A stretch of DNA of 64,000 bases from Pseudoalteromonas sp. CO133X (GCA_004208945.1 SGPE01000030.1:124001-188000), one strand, 5' to 3'; counted from the stretch's first letter, positions 34,313 through 43,337 are shown. Notes: generated from the letters alone by a model not told the origin. A program made the numbers and translations.

Positions 34313-35248
34313 ATGAACATTCAAATAGTTAGTATTCAAAACCACGATATGGCATGGGCTATCTCAGCACTTGTTTTAACACCTGCTAATTTTGATGAGT
34401 CAAAAACCTACCCAACCATGATCAGTGTTCACCCATTTGGTAGCTGTAAAGAACAAACCTCAAGTAGTGTATATGGTAAAGCACTTGCTGAAGCGGGTTA
34501 TGTGGTTATTGCCTTCGATGCCAGCTATCAAGGTCAATCTGGCGGTACACCTCGCTTTATTGAAAATCCATCACAACGTGTTGAAGATATTAGCCATGTT
34601 ATTGATTATGCGGTGACACTGCCTTATGTCGATAACGAGCGCATTGGTAGCATTGGGGTATGTGGTGGGGGTGCTTATGTATTTAACTCTGCACTGACTG
34701 AAAAACGCGTAAAAGCCGTGGTCGGCATCACACCAGTTAATTTAGGTCGTTTATTTAGAGAAGCATTCACCGAGTTTAACCCGCTTGGCGCACTTGAAGC
34801 GATGGCGGCACAACGAACTGCTGAAGCACTTGGTGGTGATTTACAAGTTAACGAATTACTCCCACCAAGCATTGAGTTTGCCCGCGACAATGGCCTGACT
34901 GAACGTGATGTTTTCGAAGCGACTGATTACTACAAAACACCGCGTGGTCAAAGCGAAGGCGGCGCAACACGTATGTTATTTTCTCATGCACAAAAAACCC
35001 TCACTTGGGATGCTTTCGCGTTTGCCGAAACATTAATGACTCAACCTATGATGGCTGTAATTGGTCAAAAAGTAGGAGCATTTGGCGCGTACCGTGACGG
35101 TAAAGAAATTTACGGAAAGTCATTTGCATCAAAAGACCGACAACTCGTTGAACTAGAAGATTGGTCGCACTATGACCTGTACGACAACCCAGAGCCAGTT
35201 GCATTAGCGATGCAGCAAATACTGCCTTTTTTAACCAAGCATTTATAA
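34313..35248 (+). CDS. Alpha/beta hydrolase with cysteine nucleophile (copy 2)
   Basis: This 311-residue paralogue of the upstream hydrolase shares SVHPFGSCKEQTS, AFDASYQGQSGGTPR, the elbow GVCGGGAY (Cys117) and the catalytic histidine in DWSHYDLYD (H286). The two proteins are clearly homologous along their length but diverged in the middle (about 135-230), the lid or substrate region, so they may act on different substrates or as a heterodimer. A strong terminator follows. The same AraC-type promoter probably drives both. Confidence 0.85.
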   Translation: MNIQIVSIQNHDMAWAISALVLTPANFDESKTYPTMISVHPFGSCKEQTSSSVYGKALAEAGYVVIAFDASYQGQSGGTPRFIENPSQRVEDISHVIDYAVTLPYVDNERIGSIGVCGGGAYVFNSALTEKRVKAVVGITPVNLGRLFREAFTEFNPLGALEAMAAQRTAEALGGDLQVNELLPPSIEFARDNGLTERDVFEATDYYKTPRGQSEGGATRMLFSHAQKTLTWDAFAFAETLMTQPMMAVIGQKVGAFGAYRDGKEIYGKSFASKDRQLVELEDWSHYDLYDNPEPVALAMQQILPFLTKHL

Positions 35249-35284
35249 AAAGGCACTTGTAAGCTGAGCATGCATAAAGCAAAT

Positions 35285-35317
35285 AAGTTAGGCCTCATGC
35301 TTGGCCTAACTTACTTT
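35285..35317 (+). terminator. Strong intrinsic terminator
   Basis: A perfect 10-bp stem AAGTTAGGCC / GGCCTAACTT with an 8-nt loop is followed by ACTTTTGTTG. Confidence 0.8.
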
Positions 35318-35355
35318 TGTTGTTGATTTGAATTTGCGATTTTAGGAGTTAACGA

Positions 35356-35976
35356 ATGATTAAATGGCTATTTATAATACTCGCAGTTGTAATATTAGGG
35401 CTTTTATCTGTTGCTATTTGGGTCACACAAACCGAAAAATCACAGCATGCTAAAAATAGCTTACGTCTACAAAATGCGGAGCCGAAAATCACGCTTGATG
35501 CCAAAACAGCCGTCGTGGTTTTTTCTCGCTCTGGTAATACTGGGGTTTTAGCAGATCACATAGCACAAAAGCATAACGCGGAGCTGTTTGAAATAACGGC
35601 TACCGATTACGAACTAGGTATTCCTGGTTGGATAGCCGCTCTAAACGATGCCAGAAGCAAGGTAGCAACAATAACCCCGAGCAATATAAACCTTGAGAAG
35701 TATCAAACCATTTATTTAGGCTCGCCTATTTGGCTTTATAGCCCTGCCCCACCGATTTGGCAGTTTGCAAAAAATAATGACTTTTCAGGTAAAAATGTGA
35801 TTTTATTTAATACCTTTAATAGTAAGTTCGAACAGCATTTTATTGATGATTTTGAAAAGCTGGTTCGGGCAAATGGCGCAAAAACGTTTTCTCACAGGTA
35901 TGTGAATCGTGGCCGTATGGGCTCTCAAATTAGTAGCCAAGATATGCTTGATAAATTTGACAGCCAAGATAACTAA
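35356..35976 (+). CDS. Membrane-anchored flavodoxin-like protein
   Basis: This 206-residue protein has one N-terminal transmembrane helix (about 4-22) followed by a flavodoxin fold. The FMN phosphate loop reads FSRSGNTG (about 56-63), and YLGSPIWLYSPAPP and LFNTFNSKFE supply the isoalloxazine loops, as in Flavodoxin_4 proteins. It is probably anchored at the inner membrane; which side the flavin domain faces is not clear. It starts a two-gene unit with the AraC_N regulator 15 bp downstream. It is likely a quinone or electron-transfer protein, partner unknown. Confidence 0.8.
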   Translation: MIKWLFIILAVVILGLLSVAIWVTQTEKSQHAKNSLRLQNAEPKITLDAKTAVVVFSRSGNTGVLADHIAQKHNAELFEITATDYELGIPGWIAALNDARSKVATITPSNINLEKYQTIYLGSPIWLYSPAPPIWQFAKNNDFSGKNVILFNTFNSKFEQHFIDDFEKLVRANGAKTFSHRYVNRGRMGSQISSQDMLDKFDSQDN

Positions 35977-35991
35977 CCGTGAGTTTAAAAC

Positions 35992-36897
35992 ATGATAGAC
36001 ACCAACCATCAAGAGATTGCTAAACCACTCGCGCAAAAGATTATGTTATTCGCTAATAAAGCGGGTGATATTACCTCTCATACGCCAGAGCTCACATTGC
36101 ACATTCGTAACGCACCAACCGACCCCTTGCATTGTATTTACACATTAAGCCTTGCAGTGGTGCTACAAGGTGCAAAAATGCTTTCAGTCGAAAACAGTGT
36201 ACTGCCCTGCTCTGGTGGGCAAACCATGTTAACAACTTTCGACTTACCTGTGGTATCCCATGTGACCGAAGCAACACGCCACCAGCCATTTGTTGCCATG
36301 GTGCTAAAGCTTGATTACAACTTAATTTTGCAAACAGCCGCAGAACTTAAACTGCCAAAACAATCACGCAACGAAACGTTTGCGCCGATTTCTATTCATA
36401 ATATCGATGCAGGACTCACTGATGCACTCACTCGGTTATTTGAGCTTGAATATAATCCCGCACTTCGCGACGGCTTACAGCCATTACTCGCAAAAGAAAT
36501 TGTTATTCGCCTTTTACAGGGACCTCACGGGCCTCACCTTAGAAAACTGGCATCAGAGGGGTCACCAAGTAGTCATATCGTTAGAGTTGTGAGCTGGCTT
36601 AAAACCAACTTTATGCGCCCAGTACAAATTGAAGAGTTAGCAAAACAAGCGCATATGAGCTCATCAACATTTCGCCAGCACTTTAAAACCATTACTGGCA
36701 CCAGCCCATTGCAGTATTTAAAAACCTTACGCCTGCAAGAGGCTCGCGATCAAATGCTGATCAATGGTCTTGATGCTGGTCAAGCAAGTGGTGTGGTTGG
36801 TTACGAAAGCCCTTCGCAATTTAGTCGCGAGTACAGCCGTTTATTTGGCCTGCCTCCGCAAAAAGATATGCAAAGGTTAAGGCAACAACAGTTATAA
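35992..36897 (+). CDS. AraC_N-type (YqhC-like) transcriptional regulator
   Basis: This 301-residue regulator has an N-terminal AraC_N domain (PLHCIYTLSLAVVLQGAKMLSV, the family's opening strand pair) and a C-terminal HTH pair (VQIEELAKQAHMSSSTFRQHFK, ASGVVGYESPSQFSREYSRLFG). E. coli YqhC, of this group, activates aldehyde reductase genes in response to aldehydes. Here it lies next to a flavodoxin and two hydrolases, and may be the protein that binds the 33191-33226 repeats. That link is inference. Confidence 0.85.
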   Translation: MIDTNHQEIAKPLAQKIMLFANKAGDITSHTPELTLHIRNAPTDPLHCIYTLSLAVVLQGAKMLSVENSVLPCSGGQTMLTTFDLPVVSHVTEATRHQPFVAMVLKLDYNLILQTAAELKLPKQSRNETFAPISIHNIDAGLTDALTRLFELEYNPALRDGLQPLLAKEIVIRLLQGPHGPHLRKLASEGSPSSHIVRVVSWLKTNFMRPVQIEELAKQAHMSSSTFRQHFKTITGTSPLQYLKTLRLQEARDQMLINGLDAGQASGVVGYESPSQFSREYSRLFGLPPQKDMQRLRQQQL

Positions 36898-36905
36898 GAG
36901 ATAAA

Positions 36906-36928
36906 TGCGCTAAGTATGACTTAGCGCA
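36906..36928. terminator. Bidirectional hairpin terminator
   Basis: A perfect 10-bp stem TGCGCTAAGT / ACTTAGCGCA with a 3-nt loop lies between the convergent AraC_N and trhP genes. Flanking T tracts are short (CTTCTATT). Confidence 0.65.
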
Positions 36929-36935
36929 CCTTCTA

Positions 36936-38321
36936 TTAAGCTTTATTAAATGGGTTACGGGTATCTTGGTCGGCATCTAAATTACGCATCAAAATTGCGT
37001 GATCTAAGTCGATGTCTTCTGGCAAAGGAATTTTTACAATATGGCCCGAGCCTTTTGCATCGCTAATGGCTTCGCCTTTTTTATTTTCCATAAACTCAAG
37101 GTTAAAATTGATATTGCCTTTTGGCGTCATTAGCTCAAGTGAATGACCAGTACAGAATTTATTTTTCACATCAATTTCAACTAAACCATTGTTAGTGCGA
37201 CCTAATACTTCACCGACAAACTGCTGTTTATCTGACACCGAATGACCATACTCATAGTTTTGATAATCTTGATGCGCATGGCGCTTTAAAAACCCTTCGG
37301 TATAGCCACGATGCGCTAAGTTTTCGAGGGTTTTAAATAAGTTTGCATCAAATGGACGGCCTGCAACGGCATCATCAATGGCTTTACGATACACTTGCGC
37401 AGTACGAGCAACATAGTAAAAAGACTTGGTACGGCCTTCAATTTTTAAACTATGTACGCCCATTTTAGTGAGTTGATCAACATATTGAACTGCACGTAGA
37501 TCTTTTGAATTCATAATGTAAGTACCATGCTCGTCTTCAAAAGCAGGCATGTATTCGCCAGGACGCCCCTGCTCTTCCAGCATAAATACTTCGTTACTTG
37601 GTGCACCATCACCCAGTGTTGGGATCACCGCTTTAGGGTCGATTTTATGTACCATTTCACCGGTTTCATTTTCGGTGCCTGGTTTTACATCGTAATTCCA
37701 ACGACATGCATTAGTGCACGTTCCTTGATTTGGATCGCGTTTATTAATATACCCTGATAACAAACAACGACCAGAATACGCCATGCAAAGTGCACCGTGA
37801 ACAAACACTTCAAGTTCTGTATTCGGGCATAGCTGGCGAATTTCAGCAATTTCTTCAAGCGATAATTCGCGCGATAAAATGACACGTTCTATACCTTGCT
37901 TTGCCCAAAAATTCACTGTGGCATAGTTTACTGCATTGGCCTGCACCGATAAGTGAATTGGCATGTCAGGCCACTTTTCGCGAACCAACATAATAAGCCC
38001 AGGATCAGACATGATCAGCGCATCTGGCTGCATAGCAATAACAGGCTCAATATCACGTAAGTACGATTTTACCTTGGCATTGTGAGGAGCAATGTTCGAC
38101 ACCACATACAATTTTTTATTTTGTGCGTGCGCTTCATTGATACCTATTTGTAGGTTATCTAGGTCAAACTCATTGTTACGAACACGAAGGCTATAACGAG
38201 GCTGACCTGCATAAACAGCATCTGCACCATAGGCAAAAGCATAACGCATATTCTTTAAACTGCCTGCTGGTGATAATAGCTCTGGCACAAAAGGACGAGG
38301 GGTCAAAATAGGTGACGACAT
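36936..38321 (-). CDS. trhP: TrhP (YegQ), peptidase-U32-family tRNA hydroxylation protein
   Basis: This 461-residue U32-family protein is very close to E. coli YegQ/TrhP: PELLSPAGSLKNMRYAFAYG, VYAGQPRYSLRVRNNEF, IHLSVQANAVNYATV, the cysteine-rich CMAYSGRCLLSGYINKRD plus TCTNACRW (cluster ligands), and IEGRTKSFYYVARTAQVYRK. TrhP makes 5-hydroxyuridine at tRNA position 34 and depends on iron-sulfur cluster synthesis and prephenate. I start at ATG 38321 because GGAG lies 6 bases upstream; the frame is open to 38336. An FNR-like box lies about 100 bp upstream. Confidence 0.95.
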   Translation of the reverse strand: MSSPILTPRPFVPELLSPAGSLKNMRYAFAYGADAVYAGQPRYSLRVRNNEFDLDNLQIGINEAHAQNKKLYVVSNIAPHNAKVKSYLRDIEPVIAMQPDALIMSDPGLIMLVREKWPDMPIHLSVQANAVNYATVNFWAKQGIERVILSRELSLEEIAEIRQLCPNTELEVFVHGALCMAYSGRCLLSGYINKRDPNQGTCTNACRWNYDVKPGTENETGEMVHKIDPKAVIPTLGDGAPSNEVFMLEEQGRPGEYMPAFEDEHGTYIMNSKDLRAVQYVDQLTKMGVHSLKIEGRTKSFYYVARTAQVYRKAIDDAVAGRPFDANLFKTLENLAHRGYTEGFLKRHAHQDYQNYEYGHSVSDKQQFVGEVLGRTNNGLVEIDVKNKFCTGHSLELMTPKGNINFNLEFMENKKGEAISDAKGSGHIVKIPLPEDIDLDHAILMRNLDADQDTRNPFNKA

Positions 38322-38414
38322 GAAAGCTCCACACATCGAACCGAGTACAAGTCGGTTGCATGAATTAATAGAATAATTGAGCGCGGGAGTATAATAATCT
38401 GCCTATTTTTTTTA

Positions 38415-38428
38415 TTGATCTAGATCAT
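38415..38428. promoter_or_regulatory. FNR-like box upstream of trhP
   Basis: TTGATCTAGATCAT differs from the FNR consensus TTGAT-N4-ATCAA in one base, and shares its 13 other bases with the perfect box at 8208. It is centred about 100 bp from the trhP start. Confidence 0.5.
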
Positions 38429-38466
38429 CATTGGCGAAGCTCTCTTATCACACACCATCGATTACA

Positions 38467-38512
38467 CTGCTGTAAAGAGATGCCCAAATCGGTCGCCATC
38501 TCTTTACAGCAG
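38467..38512. repeat. Perfect 16-bp inverted repeat
   Basis: Arms CTGCTGTAAAGAGATG and CATCTCTTTACAGCAG pair without mismatch around a 14-nt loop. On the plus strand ACTCAGTTTTAACT follows; on the minus strand there is no T tract. It lies in the gap between the stop of the 38536-39021 gene and the trhP promoter, so it may terminate or stabilise that transcript. Confidence 0.6.
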
Positions 38513-38535
38513 ACTCAGTTTTAACTTAATTGAGG

Positions 38536-39021
38536 TTACACACCACTCAAACGGTCACGACGCTTGTTCCACAGTAAAAATTGATAGCCAAGTAAACCAT
38601 CTGCTTGAATATTGATTCGTCCACCCGCTGCTTTCATCACTTTTAAAGCACCACTTTTATTATTAAACTGAAATTCAAACGTATAAGTACTTTGCGTTTG
38701 TTGTTGTAGGCGAATATCTATTTGTTGCTCATGCTGACCTTGCAAACTAATCAGCTTGCCATCTACAAAGCGGTATTTTATGGGCTTGGTTGTTGCAATT
38801 AATTTAGGCATTAATTTAGCAATATTCTCATCCCAGTAAGCTGATTTTTTAGCGTACTCTAAAGACGCTGCTTCATCTAACTCCCATACTGTAGCAAGCT
38901 CTTCAGGGAAGGTTTTGGTCGTGTTGAGTTTATCTTGCTGTAAGCTCGATTGCGCACCTGAGCTAAATGTAATGAAGCAAAAAATCAACAGATAGAGTGT
39001 GTGCATCGCATGTTTATACAT
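38536..39021 (-). CDS. Exported protein of unknown function
   Basis: I do not recognise this 161-residue protein. It has a signal peptide (about 1-23, ending FSSGAQS, start MYKHAMHTLYLLIF) and then a soluble domain: a helical part with WELDEAASLEYAKKSAYW, and a beta-rich C-terminal half (IDIRLQQQTQSTYTFEFQFN, GALKVMKAAGGRINIQADGL). It is probably periplasmic. It follows the metalloprotease gene on the same strand after 75 bp and could belong to the same operon or have its own promoter. Confidence 0.65.
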   Translation of the reverse strand: MYKHAMHTLYLLIFCFITFSSGAQSSLQQDKLNTTKTFPEELATVWELDEAASLEYAKKSAYWDENIAKLMPKLIATTKPIKYRFVDGKLISLQGQHEQQIDIRLQQQTQSTYTFEFQFNNKSGALKVMKAAGGRINIQADGLLGYQFLLWNKRRDRLSGV

Positions 39022-39096
39022 TACCTGCTCCTTTTATAACTTAATTAGAAAAGGCTCACTGTAGCAGTGAGCCTTTGAGATCTAACGGAGTAAATA

Positions 39097-41718
39097 TTAG
39101 TCTGCTATATGTGCGCAGCGACCAAATTCAGCGCCTTTCTCAACCGCCTTAACAACTTGCTTAGGGAAGCTAAGCTCATAATCAGTGCCGTTATCACACA
39201 CGAATGCTTTGTTTGCATCAACCTCAATTGATAAGGTTAACCCTGCAATACCGGCCATCATCTCAGAACCATTGGCACTCAAACCAAATATATTGTCTGT
39301 TAACAAGCCTTTCGCTTCGCTTACACCTTGTTTTGAGAAAAACTCTTTTGATGACATCCAGCCAATTCCCTCAAGATAAATAGCACCAACAAAACCACCT
39401 GCTAGCGGGCTGCCTGCACGACCAGTGATCATTGAAAGATCTTCATTTGCATCAAGCACTGTCACTGAAGGAAGGCCAAAGCCTAAGTCAACAAGTTCAT
39501 CATGGCTGTAGCCTAAGCCACAATAATCAGTCCAAAGGTTAATTGCAGGCACATGTTCACACCAACGTAGGCTGCCAATTTCCTTCGTGTTACCCGTTGT
39601 TGTATCCCAAACTTTAACACCTTGTGGACGTCGATTTTCAATCGAACCAAATGCAACGTAACGACCATCTTCAGAAATAACAGAGTTATCAATTGCCCCA
39701 TACTCAGTGTATGTATCAACTAGTTGACCATTTACCCATGCTATTTGGGTGTAGCCATTAGTCGAACCGGTAATCGTTGCGCCATTGCCTGATACCCTAT
39801 CAGCTCTAACCCAAGCAGTACGGCGGATCTCTGTATCTCCATCCATGATTGCTGCTTCCTTACCTGAGCCATAGGAACGATCTACCGCTTTTACACCTTC
39901 TAAAAGAGTCGCCTTACCTGTACTGGCATCCCATACGGTAGGGATACCTATTGAAAACGAGCCTTCACCTGGCGCACAGCTGTTACTGCCATCGTATGGG
40001 AATCGCGTAGTACCGACGACAACCTTACCTGAGTCATCTATATCCCAAATACTATGTGAACTATTACCTTGCTGGCTTGAAAGTGAGCAGGTGTTGCCTG
40101 TTAAATCTTCGAGCATAGAGACCTTGCCTGAATTAATATCCCAAACACCACCTTGCATAATACCGTTATCATTAAAGTGAGCTGTAATAGCTGCTTTAGT
40201 AGCCGTTTTATTCATAGCTGCATTTGTAGAACTAAGTAATGCATAGCCTTGGGGTGTGGTAAGTGTATCTATTTCGTTGTTAGCACTGTCATAGATAAAT
40301 GGAATACCTGATGAAGTTACACCAAGCGCCTTCTTACCATTTTTAGCATGGTCCATCACAAACGCTGAGATAAGTGGTGTATATTGGATACCATCTAGAT
40401 AGCCATTGAAAACCATCTCCACTTCTTTTGTTTCACCTGCCGATACAACAATTTCTGTCATTGCACACGCATTATCGACACTTGGATCTGCGCTTTCGTT
40501 TTCATTCCAATACTCTGACTCTGAAAGAATATTGGTTTGTGTTGTAGGGTAACCACCGGCATTAATCTCTTGAGTATACAGAGCATAGCGCGCGCCAGGC
40601 TTTAAACCATTGATGGTAAATGAGCCATCAGGACCAATTAAGCCTTGCGTCATATTACCTGACTGTTGACTGATCACGTCTTGATATGGGTCATCTAGAT
40701 TACGTGCAATTAAGTTAACCCCCGAATATTCAACGCCTTCCTTGGTAAGTAGCTTACCTTTAATGCGACCGAACTGAGACTTATATTCAGCCGTTGGATA
40801 GAGGTCTGAAATATTAACAATATCGTCTTTCACATTGACCGTATGCTGGTTCGCACCGGCTGAACCACGCACATTAATGAATGGAAACATTGTCTCAATC
40901 CCTGAATGGTCAAGCATAGACCCGTTTGTGAATTTAGTAACGCCCGCACAACCTGGTACACCATCATATTGAGGGCTATAACTTGCCGACATATAGACTA
41001 AGTGACCATTGGCTTGCGAATGCGACATATTAATCGCATGACCAAATTCATGAGTGAAAACACCCCCAACCTGCGTACCTTCTGTGTCACTAATATCCAC
41101 AAACCAGCCATTCATCAGCGCTGTTGCTTCTATAATTTCGCCTGTTTCTTCGTCCGCCCACTCAGGAAAAGCAATCCCCAGCACTGAGTCTCTAGGAACA
41201 CCGAAGTAATTCTCAAGAATCGACCCATCGGTATCATAGTTAACCCAGAAACCATAGCCATTCTCAACACCATAAATTTGATCCACATTATCAGCTGTAA
41301 CATCAGCAATACCTGTTTTCTCAAAAATAGTGCCCTGAATAGACATTTCAAATGTCGATGTTTCAACATCAGACCATTCTTTAACAGCTTTTGCTGTGAC
41401 TTTATTTGCTTGCTCAATTGATAAGAACGTATAGTCACGTTCAAGCTCAGTATTGGCAGGAAGCACAGTGCCGTCAGGTAAGGTCACATCAATATTAAAT
41501 ATTGTGCCTTTATCAAGTACAGTAAACGTTTGTACATCATTACCATCTTTATCTTTGATTAGTTGACCACCATCAGTCCAAACTGGAATACTTCCTTTTG
41601 ATGTATCCCATTTGTAAGGGGTCATTGTTGGTTCATGAATATATAAAGGACCGCCAGCGAAGGCACCAGATGTGACGGTCGCTATGGTTAAGGCTGCTGC
41701 AACTTTTGAAAATTTCAT
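39097..41718 (-). CDS. Secreted HExxH zinc metalloprotease with C-terminal propeller
   Basis: This 873-residue secreted protein has a signal peptide (1-22, ending GAFA). A zincin catalytic domain follows, with HEFGHAINMSH (H223, E224, H227, H233), the HExxHxxGxxH-type site with Asn in place of Gly. A prealbumin-like/carboxypeptidase-regulatory domain (about 315-440, GRIKGKLLTKEGVEYSGVNL) comes next, and then a long beta region (about 455-830) of HAF/propeller-like repeats (GGVWDINSGKVSMLEDL, PTVWDASTGKATLLEGV, VKVWDTTTGNTKEIGSL). It is probably an extracellular protease or adhesive enzyme. Its ATG overlaps the stop of the upstream gene by 1 bp, so the two are coupled. Confidence 0.8.
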   Translation of the reverse strand: MKFSKVAAALTIATVTSGAFAGGPLYIHEPTMTPYKWDTSKGSIPVWTDGGQLIKDKDGNDVQTFTVLDKGTIFNIDVTLPDGTVLPANTELERDYTFLSIEQANKVTAKAVKEWSDVETSTFEMSIQGTIFEKTGIADVTADNVDQIYGVENGYGFWVNYDTDGSILENYFGVPRDSVLGIAFPEWADEETGEIIEATALMNGWFVDISDTEGTQVGGVFTHEFGHAINMSHSQANGHLVYMSASYSPQYDGVPGCAGVTKFTNGSMLDHSGIETMFPFINVRGSAGANQHTVNVKDDIVNISDLYPTAEYKSQFGRIKGKLLTKEGVEYSGVNLIARNLDDPYQDVISQQSGNMTQGLIGPDGSFTINGLKPGARYALYTQEINAGGYPTTQTNILSESEYWNENESADPSVDNACAMTEIVVSAGETKEVEMVFNGYLDGIQYTPLISAFVMDHAKNGKKALGVTSSGIPFIYDSANNEIDTLTTPQGYALLSSTNAAMNKTATKAAITAHFNDNGIMQGGVWDINSGKVSMLEDLTGNTCSLSSQQGNSSHSIWDIDDSGKVVVGTTRFPYDGSNSCAPGEGSFSIGIPTVWDASTGKATLLEGVKAVDRSYGSGKEAAIMDGDTEIRRTAWVRADRVSGNGATITGSTNGYTQIAWVNGQLVDTYTEYGAIDNSVISEDGRYVAFGSIENRRPQGVKVWDTTTGNTKEIGSLRWCEHVPAINLWTDYCGLGYSHDELVDLGFGLPSVTVLDANEDLSMITGRAGSPLAGGFVGAIYLEGIGWMSSKEFFSKQGVSEAKGLLTDNIFGLSANGSEMMAGIAGLTLSIEVDANKAFVCDNGTDYELSFPKQVVKAVEKGAEFGRCAHIAD

Positions 41719-42329
41719 TATTGTTGTGCTCCAGTCAATTTACCCACTAATCCCATAAACACGCCTACATCTACGGCGCCTGGTGTCGTTAAAATATTTT
41801 GCTGCTCAGTCGTTAAATCACTGGTGTCAACGCCTTCAAAAAGGCCATCGTTAGCAAAGCTGTTCTGAACTTTTCCGTTACGTACAACAAACTTACCTTG
41901 CGCTAAACCTACCGTGGTTTGAAAACCTGTCATTGCAGCAGGTTTATACATAAACGCAATAACCTGCTCGCCTTCGCGCCATTTAGAAAATCCTTCCGGT
42001 GTAGCACCTAGGTAAACCTTACCGTTACCCATAGAACGCGGTTTCAGTAAGCCAAACTGTCTAAATGTGTAGGTAGAATCATTTTTTAACTTTCCTTTGG
42101 CATCAGATGCTACTTGCAATGTCACCTCTGTGTATGGACGCTTATTATCAAACCCATCCGTCACTTTAATAACTTTGCCAGAAATAATATTTTTTGACTG
42201 AACCGCCATCTCTTGCAGATTTTGTTGTTTTAATTTCATTGCATGAGCAACAGGTGATAATGTCAGCACGGCACTTAACGCAATAGCGGATGCGCAAGAC
42301 AGCTTAGAAAGTAGGCTGCGTGATCTCAT
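41718..42329 (-). CDS. Exported protein coupled to metalloprotease
   Basis: I do not recognise this 203-residue protein. It has a signal peptide (about 1-30, ending SPVAHA) and a single beta-rich domain with TEVTLQVASDAKGKLKNDSTYTF and GEQVIAFMYKP, a pattern seen in small secreted proteins that travel with matrixin-type proteases. It ends with EQQNILTTPGAVDVGVFMGLV. TAATG coupling with the metalloprotease suggests that the two are needed in equal amounts, for example as chaperone, inhibitor or surface partner. This role is inferred only from position. Confidence 0.65.
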   Translation of the reverse strand: MRSRSLLSKLSCASAIALSAVLTLSPVAHAMKLKQQNLQEMAVQSKNIISGKVIKVTDGFDNKRPYTEVTLQVASDAKGKLKNDSTYTFRQFGLLKPRSMGNGKVYLGATPEGFSKWREGEQVIAFMYKPAAMTGFQTTVGLAQGKFVVRNGKVQNSFANDGLFEGVDTSDLTTEQQNILTTPGAVDVGVFMGLVGKLTGAQQ

Positions 42330-42846
42330 TTTTCTCTCCTTTATATTTATTTTTAATCGAATGCATACTTAAGAATTCAGTTTCTTGTAGAAAACCAATT
42401 CACGTATATTTTATGATTGATAAACACCTAAAACTCACGCAAAACCATGTAGCGTTTTGTACATTAAAATTAACATTTCAGTTACAATTTAAAATTAGGA
42501 AAGACAGTTAAAAGTAGTAAGATAAAGTTGAGGAAAGATTTAAAAATACAAAAAATCAAAAACTTATATTTATGGCATTTTATTTTAAAACAAAATACAC
42601 AATAAAAAGTGAACACTAAGTTAACAAAATAAAGAAAGCCAACCGTTGTTAATAGCTGATCAATTAAAATCAAAAAAAATGGCTTAGCCAGCACATAAAA
42701 ACTGACCTGCAATTCCCCCTCAAATAAGGTCATGAAAATGACATTAATGCGCTATTTAATAAAATTAGGAATTTTAACGTAAAGCGCGTATAATTCGCGG
42801 CCGTTAATATTTAACCTTTTAAATTTAAAATTATTGGAGCATAAAG
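42330..42846. other. AT-rich intergenic region between protease operon and ndk
   Basis: These 517 bp contain no credible gene; the short open frames on both strands have low-complexity, AT-driven content. The left end should carry the protease operon promoter. The right end has a clean TATAAT (42789-42794) upstream of ndk, with a weak TTAGGA -35 at 42765-42770. Confidence 0.6.
42765..42794 (+). promoter_or_regulatory. Probable sigma-70 promoter of ndk
   Basis: A perfect -10 TATAAT (42789-42794) follows TTAGGA after 18 bp; transcription would start near 42801, leaving a leader of about 45 bases with a TTGGAG ribosome binding site. Confidence 0.6.
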
Positions 42847-43278
42847 ATGGCTTTAGAGCGTACTTTTTCAATCGTAAAACCTGATGCAGTTGCTAAAAAC
42901 CACATCGGTGCTATCTACAACCGTTTCGAAACTGCGGGTCTTAAAATCGTTGCAGCTAAAATGGTTCACCTTTCAAAAGAAAAAGCTGAAGGTTTCTACG
43001 CTGAGCACAGCGAGCGTCCTTTCTTCGGTGCTTTAGTTGAGTTCATGACATCTGGTCCAGTAATGGTTACTGTTCTTGAAGGTGAGAACGCAGTACTTAA
43101 AAACCGTGAAATCATGGGTGCTACTAACCCTGCTGAAGCACTAGCTGGTACATTACGTGCTGACTACGCAGATAGCATCGACGAAAACGCTGTTCACGGT
43201 TCAGACGCTGTTGAATCAGCTGCACGTGAAATCGCATACTTCTTCGCTGACGAAGAAATCTGCCCACGTACTCGTTAA
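42847..43278 (+). CDS. ndk: Nucleoside diphosphate kinase
   Basis: This is the 143-residue complete NDK, the usual bacterial length. Visible are [15 protein letters not shown] at the N-terminus, the Kpn-loop region [19 protein letters not shown], and the active-site histidine in [12 protein letters not shown]. It transfers the gamma phosphate among NTPs and dNTPs through phosphohistidine. It is monocistronic, followed by a strong terminator. It opens the housekeeping block conserved in gammaproteobacteria; its regular codon choice (CGT, GGT, CTT) suggests high expression. Confidence 0.97.
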   Translation: MALERTFSIVKPDAVAKNHIGAIYNRFETAGLKIVAAKMVHLSKEKAEGFYAEHSERPFFGALVEFMTSGPVMVTVLEGENAVLKNREIMGATNPAEALAGTLRADYADSIDENAVHGSDAVESAAREIAYFFADEEICPRTR

Positions 43279-43312
43279 TTTCGAGTTCACAGCTAAGTCT
43301 GTGATGCAGAAG

Positions 43313-43337
43313 AAAAAGGGCTTTCGGGCCCTTTTTT
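43313..43337 (+). terminator. Intrinsic terminator of ndk
   Basis: Stem AAAAAGGGC / GCCCTTTTTT with a 6-nt loop and a run of six T. Confidence 0.92.

Noticed and set aside
42320..42733. Two short open frames on opposite strands upstream of ndk
   Set aside because: Their predicted products are rich in Phe, Leu, Ile and Lys as expected from random AT-rich DNA, and the region is better explained as promoter and spacer.
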